Source: Phoebastria nigripes
Lineage: Eukaryota > Chordata > Aves > Procellariiformes > Diomedeidae
Reading direction: 5' to 3'
Length of the DNA stretch: 64,000 bases
NCBI GenBank assembly: GCA_035582835.1
Contig: JAYKAV010003091.1
Location: 360,638 to 424,637, forward strand
In this document: positions 40,401 to 59,805 of the stretch, piece after piece
Numbering within the stretch: the stretch's first letter is position 1
How the letters are laid out: each line of letters begins with the position of its first letter
Translations under genes and position numbers: made by a program
The notes under the pieces: generated by a model
The model's input: only the letters and a program-made list of their open reading frames with translations
Told to the model about the DNA's origin: nothing
Database searches by the model: none

Positions 40401-43169
40401 AACACATTCAATACACACTCCTCCCAATTTAACCTTCAGAAAGTGAATCACCTAATGACAATATACAGTGGGAGAACATTCAAACATGGCTTTGAGCCCA
40501 TTTATTGCATTCATATTTCTTTGCTTTAGGGAATTGTATTAGTCTATTCATTTCTTGTGATAGCAAATTGCTCAGTTACCATGTCAGGCATTGCCTTCAA
40601 CATTGTACCTTCTGAAGACAGTCTTTAATTTACCTTTATCTTTGCCTGTCAGGGGCAACCATTCTGCCTTAAATACAAGCTAATGCTGAAAAGCACTATA
40701 TAACCACTAGCTATCACAAGGGAAAGGAGATGAAATCAACAAAATGAACTAGCATGCTCCAAAAGAACAACCACCACTGTCCAAAAAACCCAAGACATTA
40801 TGAAAGGTANTCTTCAAAAGAAAAAAAGAAGTTTTTGAGCTCAAGCAAATTAGAGGAAAGAAGTTAACACAGTTCTTACAAAAGTCTGTCCCTGTTTATT
40901 CATATCCATTAAGTCAACGGAAAATAATGATAACAAATAGTTCAACATGTTCTATTCAATTTCCTTCTTCTCTATGCTTTTTAATTCAACGCAAATTCCT
41001 TCCACTCCAGTTTGTCTCAGAAAACTAACAAAATGACAAGTTTCCTTGGGGGAAGAGAGGGGAAGGAAGAAACAGGGTTGCTGAAGTATTGTAAGAAAGC
41101 ATGCCAGGAAACAAAAAGCACGCGCTGCAGATACACAACAGATTTCCAAGAAAAGTGCAATTCTTGCACCGCCGTTGCTAGCGAACAGAGTTAATGTGGC
41201 GCTTCAAGAGCTAAAGACTTAGTGTGTGGCTTACAAGATCACAGTTTTTCAGGTTTCTACCCAAATTTATTTTTATCCTCTCATGCACAAACCAAGATGT
41301 GTAGCACTTCATTTTTAAGCAAACATGCAGGCATATTCTTGATATAAAAGGAACCTAAAATGTTCTCTCCTTGGGTCATATTTGGGGCCAGATTTGAGCT
41401 AGCAGGTTGGTATTATCTGGTCAACTATAATATTTGCTCAAGGAGACCTTCAGAATTCTTGGAAAATTTATTTTAACTTTGGAAGCCTGATTTTAAAGAC
41501 TAAATAAAGTATTGCTTTTGTTAATTTAATTCAAGAGAACAACATGGCAGGGGTCACCCTTTTGAAGGGTGCTCCATTTGAAGGCAAACAGTAAGGAGCA
41601 GAAAAGCCATTCTAAATTTTTACTTAAGAACCAAGAGTAACTGGCAGCTGGATCAAAAGTGCTGACCAACCATTCTCACTTGTTCTTTTCTTTTGCCTCC
41701 CTTTTCTTACAACCTGTAGGGAACAGCAGGCATTCAGAGCTTGAACTGCACATTTTGAAGAAATCACAGACACAAGTTTGACAGTCAAGAAAGAGTAAAA
41801 CTTCATTTTCTGAGGTGGTGAATGCTAGGAACAAGCACAATAGATGGCAAAATCAGCTAGAGATGCAGCAAAAAGTATGGGTGCACTTTAGAGCCTATTG
41901 TTTATAGGCTTTATAGTCCTCAGGCTTTATGGTTACACTATTTCTATAGGACACACTGACGTACAAATAAGGATCAAGAGATCCCCTCTCATTTTTTTAA
42001 ATTAGGTTCGATTCAGACCAAATGAGTAGGAATCAAAACCTATCCAACATGGTTTTTTATATGCTGCGGTCACCGGTCCTGCTTTCAGGGGTTGTTCCAG
42101 AGAAGAACAAGCACTAGCACACCTGTTACAAAGTAGATGCATCGGTAATTTCAAGCCAGTGTCAACACGTAGAGCTTAGAAAACTCTGCTTTCCTCTGAC
42201 CTGCACTGGAACCGAAGGACACTGACAAGGCAGAGAGGGAACCTCCTCTTATCACTAGTCTGCACTACAGCAATCAGTTGCACAAAGAAAGAAAACTTCA
42301 CAAAAGTCTTATTGAGCATAATACCATGGAGCGGACTCAGAGTGTGACTCTTCTGTGATGAATTAGTCACTACAAGAGCTGGCAAGTTTATTGTACTTTA
42401 ATTGCTGTAACTGCAACAGTAGGGTTAATACCTGGCATGACAGCTGATCTGTCTTTGAAAGTCTATGATTATTCTCTCAGAACCAACAAAGAAAAGTGTT
42501 TTTGTTAGAATTACAGAGTTTTAGCATGTCTTCCTATCTGTCAGTTATCTTCTCAAACACAGGTGTACCAATCTGTGCACCATTTATGATTTGGTTTGTT
42601 TCTTTTCTACATATCCTCTTTGCATTGTGTTAATGCAAAGAGTTATAACTCAGGTATTTTGGTCATGAAGCTCAGCTCTGTAAAAAAAAATATTGTAAGA
42701 ATCAACATTCAGTAAGGAAGATTTTTCAGGCCCCAGAACCAGTATGCAACAATTGTACACCTTTGAGTCAGTTTTGAACCAGGGACCTTCAATAATATTC
42801 CTCCAACCCCCCGTAACAGTAATATCGCCACAGCTTTTATTTCAAACTGTATGCTCAGCATTTGCCTTTTCAATCACAGACTTATTTTACACCTGTGTTA
42901 ATCCAGAAACCTTTCCTCACCTTTAACGTGGCAGCCAAGCTGGCCATGTGTTCATTCAGAGTGCTCTCCGACTCCTTGTAAGTCAGGCAGGTGAACTGAT
43001 ATTCCTCTGGATCAAAGGCATCTGCTCCCTGCTGCTCCACGTCGTTAGCTACCCCATCATAATAATCCTCAATATCCCCAGGATCCTCATCCTCTTCCTC
43101 CTCCTCGCAATTAGGGTCATAATCCTCTTCATTGCTGTCAGAGCCCTGGCTGTTCATGTCCACGGACAT
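15857..43169 (-). CDS. ARIH2: ARIH2, ariadne-2 RBR E3 ubiquitin ligase
   Basis: A 490-residue RING-between-RING E3 ligase that accepts ubiquitin from an E2 on a RING2 cysteine and, in mammals, works with neddylated CUL5 complexes. Fourteen coding exons (minus strand): 42921-43169, 29759-29826, 27977-28040, 25468-25615, 24628-24749, 23600-23709, 22432-22549, 20893-20943, 20773-20794, 19070-19221, 17858-18001, 17440-17508, 16396-16479, 15857-15928. They sum to 1473 nt with every phase consistent. Order: acidic N-terminus ([16 protein letters not shown]), UBA-like segment, RING1 (Cys136-Cys166), IBR (from Cys225), RING2 with NGGCNHM whose Cys307 corresponds to human catalytic Cys310, then the Ariadne domain ending LLKDFHDT. 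Nearly identical to human ARIH2 (493 aa) as I know it. A non-coding first exon probably lies in the gap at 47255-47445. No break is seen. Confidence 0.97.
16396..16479 (-). CDS. ARIH2: ARIH2 exon 14 (Ariadne domain)
   Basis: 84 nt, [20 protein letters not shown] through DSYDRG. Acceptor TCTGCAG, donor GTGAGT. Confidence 0.96.
17440..17508 (-). CDS. ARIH2: ARIH2 exon 13 (Ariadne domain)
   Basis: 69 nt, [20 protein letters not shown] and KKL. Acceptor CCAACAG, donor GTAAGG. Confidence 0.96.
17858..18001 (-). CDS. ARIH2: ARIH2 exon 12 (Ariadne domain)
   Basis: 144 nt, [20 protein letters not shown] through [10 protein letters not shown]. Acceptor CTTGCAG, donor GTGGGT. Confidence 0.96.
19070..19221 (-). 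CDS. ARIH2: ARIH2 exon 11 (end of RING2, start of Ariadne domain)
   Basis: 152 nt, [20 protein letters not shown] through [11 protein letters not shown]. Acceptor TCTGCAG, donor GTAGGA. Confidence 0.96.
20581..20604 (+). repeat. Poly(A) tract
   Basis: An A-rich run with one ambiguous base in ARIH2 intron 10, upstream of the microexon. Simple low complexity. Confidence 0.8.
20773..20794 (-). CDS. ARIH2: ARIH2 exon 10 (22-nt microexon, RING2)
   Basis: A 22-nt exon, QCSKCKH plus the first base of an Asp codon. Acceptor TTTTTCAG, donor GTAAGT. Both cysteines are RING2 zinc ligands. Skipping would shift the frame, so the exon should be constitutive. Confidence 0.95.
20893..20943 (-). CDS. ARIH2: ARIH2 exon 9 (RING2 with catalytic Cys)
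   Basis: A 51-nt exon, [17 protein letters not shown] (residues 294-310). It includes Cys307, the expected ubiquitin-accepting cysteine. Acceptor CCCCAG, donor GTGAGC. Confidence 0.96.
22432..22549 (-). CDS. ARIH2: ARIH2 exon 8 (IBR, second half)
   Basis: 118 nt, [19 protein letters not shown] through NYISAHTKD. The acceptor ATTAAG follows an unusual CCCTCCCCTCCCC-type tract. Donor GTAAGG. Confidence 0.96.
23600..23709 (-). CDS. ARIH2: ARIH2 exon 7 (IBR, first half)
   Basis: 110 nt, [20 protein letters not shown] through CNRCNEVF. Acceptor TTCACAG, donor TG|GTAAGA splits a Cys codon. Confidence 0.96.
24628..24749 (-). CDS. ARIH2: ARIH2 exon 6 (end of RING1)
   Basis: 122 nt, [18 protein letters not shown] through [11 protein letters not shown]. 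Acceptor TTCTCAG, donor GTATTG. Confidence 0.96.
25468..25615 (-). CDS. ARIH2: ARIH2 exon 5 (RING1)
   Basis: 148 nt carrying the RING1 zinc ligands in [21 protein letters not shown] and the LVKDGVGVG segment. Acceptor CTCCCAG, donor GTGAGT. Confidence 0.97.
27977..28040 (-). CDS. ARIH2: ARIH2 exon 4
   Basis: 64 nt, [20 protein letters not shown]. Acceptor TTTTCAG, donor GTAAGT, ends in phase 0 before RING1. Confidence 0.95.
29759..29826 (-). CDS. ARIH2: ARIH2 exon 3
   Basis: 68 nt, [20 protein letters not shown]: the UBA-like helical segment. Acceptor CCACATAG, donor GTAAGT, ends in phase 2. Confidence 0.95.
29827..42920 (-). other. ARIH2: ARIH2 intron 2 (13 kb)
   Basis: The largest intron of the window. 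It holds low-complexity tracts (36213-36235, 37364-37407), several sequencing ambiguities near 36160-36215, and an unassigned 151-codon ORF at 37980-38435. No RNA gene or recognised transposon was seen. Confidence 0.7.
37364..37407. repeat. T25-A19 inverted homopolymer
   Basis: Twenty-five T followed at once by nineteen A, a zero-loop inverted repeat in ARIH2 intron 2. It may be two opposed poly(A) tails or an assembly join. Confidence 0.85.
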
Positions 43170-43265
43170 CTTAATGCCCTGTCAAACTGCAGACCAGGAA
43201 AGCAATTGCAGCTTCTTTTTCTCCTCCAAACTTTATCGTTCTTTTGATTTCATCTGAGCTGTCTC
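42921..43265 (-). CDS. ARIH2: ARIH2 exon 2 (5' UTR and residues 1-83)
   Basis: Start ATG at 43169. Codes for the acidic N-terminus and [17 protein letters not shown], and ends LAATLK|GTGAGG. The acceptor TTTTTCCCCCCTTAG places the exon start at 43265, with 96 nt of 5' UTR in this exon. Confidence 0.93.
43233..43253 (-). promoter_or_regulatory. ARIH2: Six-codon uORF in the ARIH2 5' UTR
   Basis: ATG at 43253 opens MKSKER and then TAA, 12 bases into exon 2 and about 80 bases ahead of the main start codon. It could dampen ARIH2 translation. Confidence 0.6.
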
Positions 43266-46200
43266 CTAAGGGGGGAAAAACAATTTTTTCCGTTGCCTAA
43301 GAAATTGTAAGAGAGGCCACGTCAACATCATACAGATGATCAAACAACCAGGAACAGACCGACCCAGTGGCCCAGCTAAAGAAGATTCTGCTGTGCAGGT
43401 CCCTGGTTTGGATCCGCTGTGACTCTTGCACCTGCAAAGCCAAGTTTGCTCCTACAGGCGAGGTCTAAAACCTCGAAGCTTGGCTTATTACATTGCATCC
43501 TAGTCCCCAGAGCGGGCCCCAAGACTTTTGACATTTGGAAAGTGGCTCCATAACCTTCACTACAGATCTTTTAAGAGATACAAATAGATTTATGACATTA
43601 AGTTTTTAGCAACAGCCTGAAGTGCTGCAGAAAAGCATCATATCCGTTTCACCAACAGGAAAAAACACAAACCCCTTAACTATGACCACAGTAGCTAGAA
43701 AGACAACCTGTGATAGCCTGTACAAGTCCATATTGCTTCAGAACCACAGCCATTAATTGGGATTTTGGAAAATAAGACAAGCTAACAGATCTCTCACATA
43801 CACCCAATTTAACAGTCTTCAATACCATCTCAAAAGAAATGGTGAAATTAGTTAATCCCTTTAAGTAGGTTCTGCTGGATATGATGTGGCTTGGGCCTTA
43901 CATCTGAGGGGGGAAATGGAAGAAATTCTCTCATTTTATTACCTTCTCGATATACAGTTATTACCTTCTGAATGTAGAAATTTATGCTCAAGTGTTGACA
44001 GCTGCTATTCAAGAAGAATCAAAACAGCCTTTTTTGTTTGTTTGTTTTAGATTCTCACTGGTATTGGAAAATTCATATATTTGACTTTACTTATCAGAAC
44101 TACAAACCTNCTGCTTGTGTAACTAAACCAGCATGAATTTGAGTTCTAAGAGGTTCAGCAGTAGAGCACGTATCAACCTTGAATTATGGGCATCTCATAT
44201 TTAGTCACAAATTTCTATTTAACCAAATAATTTAGTTTCAAGAGAGAAGACATTAAATACAAAAGACTTAAAACAATNCTGCAACCAAGTTTTACATATA
44301 AAAATATATACATAAAATCAAAGCTATGTTTTCCACAAGCAGCGTGTACTGGGTTTCTTACACATTTGCATTTTGTATTACTATGTTGTTAGCTCTGTTA
44401 CTCAAATATATTCCCACAGTATCACAATTTGTAGCTGCTGGGGAAATCATAATCAACCTTTGAGAATCCTGACTTTAGAGCACAGGAAATCTCAACCATA
44501 AATTTTCATTATTCTTCCTCAAGCCATTGGTTTTCTGTTTCCAATAACCTGACCAGGCAGCACAGAATAACTAGGAGGAGATGTGATGTACAATTAATTT
44601 GAGGGGCTGCAGTGATTTCAGCAGATACAAACCTCCAGTGAGAGAGGATGAAGGCTAGGAGCTGATTATATTATCCCCTGAATTCTGGTCTCCATTCCTT
44701 TCATTTGCCTCTTGATTTCTTAGCTATCCACAACATAAGCAGCACACAAATATTTTATAGCACTGCTTCCCATAGAACTTCAGTGGAGCAGAGGCACCAT
44801 CTCCCCGTATTGGAAGGAGACAGATGTGAAATTTGATTTGACAGACACAAGGCAAACCTATATTGTCCCTCCCTCCCTCTACCCTGCTTAAAGTTAATGA
44901 TTCAGTTCTGGGCCTAATCTGTATCGACACTGACCTCTTGCATAAAAGAAGTAGCAGATCTTTACCTGTTAAACCTTATGTTAAAGAAATAACATATTTG
45001 AGAATCTAAACCCACTGTGAGCATTCCTACAGAGACATCAATAGTCTAGTGTGCAACAGCTTTGTTCAGACAACCTGAGAGCATCACAAAGCCCAAGCAA
45101 GTTTCACCAGTCAGGAAACTTCTCAAACTCACTCAGATCATCCCTCACTCTAGAGACACAAAAAACTGCCCAAAACACTGCGTCCATTTGCTATCTCAAC
45201 ACATAGTGAGTCCTGTCCGAGCAATGAGATGTTTTTAGATATCTAAGTAGAATAACGGGCCTACCCAGTACCTCAGCAGTTACATACTAGTTGCTGGGGA
45301 GGAGGCTCAGAGCAGTGCAGAGCCGCTTCCCTGTGCCACTAACACACTTATTTGAACAAACAGAGGAACTGTTTGCACGGGCACGGGATATATCAAGCAG
45401 AAAACAGTCTGCAGACTGGATGACTTTTGTGACTCTTGTGACTCCTGTCACAACATTCTAGGAAAGAGCTCACTTCCAGCATAACTGAATGTCAGACGGA
45501 CATGCGTGAAGAGAGAGGAAGACTAAGGCACAAGCTCTGTGGACAAAGCAAAGCAGGGTACTAGGAAAATGAGGAACAGAACTCACCTCACCTAACGCTC
45601 AGCCTAATGCCCTCATGACCCAGTGACAAGCTCTCTGAATACAAACTAAGACAAGACACAGCTAATACTTGATAACACTAGTTTTTAAGACAATAAAGAT
45701 GTTAAGCTCAAAAAAGAGGGTCAAAAACCCAAACAGTATTTAGATTAAATAATTACCATAATCCCAAAAATCAGATTATAAAATTTTAAACCATATTTAG
45801 ATTGCTTGCCTACCCAAGGGAGGATGAGGTCCTTCTTTAGCACCTTCACCCAAGACACCCCCTCATCTTCACTAACACTGATGCAATTTAATCCCCTCTC
45901 TTACTCCAGCCTCCTTGCAGGAGCTCGTAAACACACCCACCCCTACGCTCTGCTGCCTATCAGCTCCAATGGAGATGCCCTCTTGCTGACTCCTGCTTTG
46001 CAACACAATTCTTCTTAACAAGGTCTCTTGAAACAAAATGCCTTCAAATATATCACCATCAGTCTCCCTCTGATCTCACCACTGTTAGACACAGTAAATT
46101 ACATTATCCCACCTCATACCTTGTCCTACCACATCATTCTTTTCTGATTTCTTGCCCTCTGTATCTACCTCTGTGGGATTTCTCTAGTAAGTGTTTTGTA

Positions 46201-47252
46201 AGATACTCCTACTTTTTCTGTTGATATTTCACAGCCATTTGAGACAGCTTTTTCTTCTCTCACCTCTTTATTGATAATTCTGAAATAGAGGAAGTCTAAC
46301 TCAAGCCTGCCTCCTGAACTACTTATCCATGCAAACTTCAAATGGACTGACACTCTCTTTTCTCTGCAACCATCTACAACCCCAACTCCACACTTGCTAT
46401 CAATGTTAATCACTTCTTTGTCTATGTCAGTCAAACCTGTAAAACAANGATCACCCTCAGTTGCTTCTTCACACACACAGCATGCGTACCTTGACATTTC
46501 CTTCTCCACTGAGTTTTTCGGTAGGATTTTTTCATCCCAAGAGTGAGAAACTAGAACAACATCCCCCATCCTTTTCACCACAGATGACTCTGCAGAGACC
46601 TCCTTGCAGCCATATCACACATCCCCCGTGAATCTGCATGCTCTCCTCCCACTTCCCAGTCTTTGTTCAGACTATCACGGCTGCCTTGTCCTTCCCAACT
46701 CGTCTAATCCATTTCACTCCTGTCCTTTCTAATCTATCATCACTTTTAACAAGTTATTTTACACCTTCCTTCCATGGTAACTCTGGGCTTGGGCGGAAAG
46801 GTACCCAGTTCGTTTAAATTACCTCAGGTCCATTTCTTTTGTAACGCGTGCAAGACTAAATCCTGTACTTGTCCCACACAGCCAGAACGCTGCATGCTTG
46901 TAGGAGGAAAGCCCAGTAAAACTGGGGGAGAGAAGGGAGCTGTGGAGGAAGAGACCGAACGGTGGCGGGGCGAGGAGGAAGCCCCAGCACAGCCCACTCG
47001 CAGCCCGTGCCGAGTGCCGGCCTGAGAGCTCACGGGCTGCGGCTTCTCCCCCGGGCAGCCCGACCTCGGCACCAGCTCCGGGGCGGAGCGCTGCTGGGCG
47101 CTAAACTGAGCAGAAGTTACAGAGAAGCGGCACCGGCTCCCTCACGCCGGGCTCGCCCCGCCCCGGGACCTGCCGCGCCGCCCGGGCCCCCGCCGCCTCC
47201 CGCTGAGGGACGCGGGCCCGGCAGGCGGTGGCGGCGGTGGCAGCGGCGCTCA
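43266..47252 (-). other. ARIH2: ARIH2 intron 1
   Basis: Lies between the splice donor at the gap edge and the acceptor at 43266. The stretch 45800-46770 is strongly pyrimidine-rich on the plus strand (purine-rich in the transcript). No exon is seen. Confidence 0.65.
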
Positions 47253-47254
47253 CC

Positions 47255-47445
47255 NNNNNNNNNNNNNNNNNNNNNNNNNNNNNNNNNNNNNNNNNNNNNN
47301 NNNNNNNNNNNNNNNNNNNNNNNNNNNNNNNNNNNNNNNNNNNNNNNNNNNNNNNNNNNNNNNNNNNNNNNNNNNNNNNNNNNNNNNNNNNNNNNNNNNN
47401 NNNNNNNNNNNNNNNNNNNNNNNNNNNNNNNNNNNNNNNNNNNNN
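47255..47445. other. Assembly gap (191 N)
   Basis: Undetermined bases in the shared ARIH2/SLC25A20 CpG island. The minus-strand sequence leaving the gap is G|GTGAGC, a splice donor, so ARIH2 non-coding exon 1 is probably inside. Confidence 0.95.
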
Positions 47446-47767
47446 CCGCCGGGCGGGGCCGGAGCCGCCGCCGGGCCGGGCCGGACCACTGCGCGGGGCC
47501 GGGGAGGGGGGGGGAACAACCGAAATACTGAGGGGGGGGTGTCGGGCCGGCGGCGCGGGGCTGCCCCAAGGTGCCGGCTCAGCACCCTCAGGAGACGCTG
47601 GCGGCCCGGCCGAGGCCGGTGCCAGCGCTCGCTGACGGCGCCCGGCACCGCGGCGGGGGAAGGGCCCGCCGCCGCCCCCGCACCGCCGCGGGCAGGGGCC
47701 GCCACTATCCCGGCCTGCCCCGCGCTCACCTCCCCCAGTATCCCGGCGTGCCGCGCGGCCCGGCACT

Positions 47768-47780
47768 GGGGTAAAGGTCG
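47768..47780 (+). promoter_or_regulatory. SLC25A20: DR1-like nuclear-receptor element (possible PPRE/ERR site)
   Basis: GGGGTAAAGGTCG, read as GGGGTA-A-AGGTCG, lies 75 bases upstream of the SLC25A20 start codon. The second half-site with its 5' TAA extension resembles PPAR/RXR and ERR targets. The first half-site is poor (3 of 6 matches to AGGTCA). Confidence 0.35.
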
Positions 47781-47854
47781 CGGGGCGGAGGGGGCGGCAC
47801 TGGCTCGGCGGGGACGCAGCGCCCCGGCCCCGTTCTTCGCCCGCCGCTGCCGCC

Positions 47855-58499
<10,645 letters not shown>

Positions 58500-59805
58500 A
58501 GACTAGGAAGTCTTTGGAAATTAGAGAGGAGAAGGAAGAGAGTGCAAGTCTGCCTTAAAGGAATAAATGAATGATCACTTGAAGTTTCAGGAATGATTGC
58601 TTGCCTAATACCTTTTTGCCTTCCTCACGTTCTTTAGGTGGTGCTATGTGCCATTCAGAAATGTAAGCTGTAGCTCTGAAACAGAGTTGATGAGGAGTTA
58701 GAGGTGATACACCTGTCTTCTGAGCCAATGTACCACAGCAGTAATGCTGCTAACAAGACAGCTGTCACTATTACACACACTACCTTAAGTACTTCCTCAT
58801 GGAAGAAGGGGACACTTCTTAAAATGTAATTCTTTATTTACTGAAGAAACATGTAGCTATTAATGCTGAAAAACTTCCTTAAAATAATTGTTTGGCAATA
58901 ATCTCAGGGCATGAGTTAGCAGCTGCACATACTAGTATCTACAAGCAATGTCAGACAGCATTCTCATCTCGTGTAGTTTTTTAGTTGTGGCTATTTCTAT
59001 GTTGACAGTGGTTTTAATCTTACATGCATGTAATGCAGCAAACACAGAACTAAGCAGGGGAGGCCAGAGCTATGTTTCAGTGGGTTGAGGGGTATTGCAG
59101 ATACCGTATCGGATCTTGCACACTGATCTTTTCTTTGGAACTAGGAGGAAAAATGAATTATGCTTAACATTTGTACTAAGCTTTACTGAGGCAGCCAGTG
59201 GGGAAATGTGTTTGATCCTGAACTTTTCTCCGAAATCCCTTTTTGTCCCACTGAAGATATCCAAAATGCAATTTCAAAAGTACAGCATTGTTCATAGCAA
59301 CCCGCAATATATTTGATTCATCAAATGCTGTGTCCTGGGATTGAGTCCCTGACCTGAGAAAATTTAACATCACTTCCAAGAACATAATTTCTCTGACACG
59401 AGGGGGATACATGAAGGGGACACTGGCTCTGCAGTCTTGCCTAACTTTATTCTCGCTCCTGTTCCTTGGTTTTCTCTTAATATCATTAAACATAATCATA
59501 TTTTCATTTGAGAAATGACTAATGCTAAGAAGCAAAAAGCAACTTTAATTTCTTTTGGTTTTGATGCAGTGTTATTGGAACTCAATAAAGCTAGTTGCTG
59601 CTTGGCTAGAATGTGTGCTTCGGTTCATTTACTTCTTGCCTGGTCATGCATGGTTAATTTTGCAAAAGTTTTCCAATTCTTAATTCTGAGATGTGATTGG
59701 GAAATAAGTTGGCCGTGCTGTCTTTAATTGTTAACCCCTTGCCTTTTAGCTTTTGGATTTCTGACATGAGCTGTGGAAATAAATGTTCTGCACTTCACAT
59801 GTTTG
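58500..59805 (+). other. SLC25A20: SLC25A20 3' UTR (putative)
   Basis: AATAAA occurs at 58562-58567, 59584-59589 and 59778-59783. The second is followed by a GT-rich stretch, making it a good main poly(A) site. The exact end is not determined by sequence. Confidence 0.6.
59584..59589 (+). terminator. SLC25A20: Likely SLC25A20 poly(A) signal
   Basis: AATAAA followed within 30 bases by a TG-rich region, about 1.1 kb after the stop codon. Confidence 0.5.
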
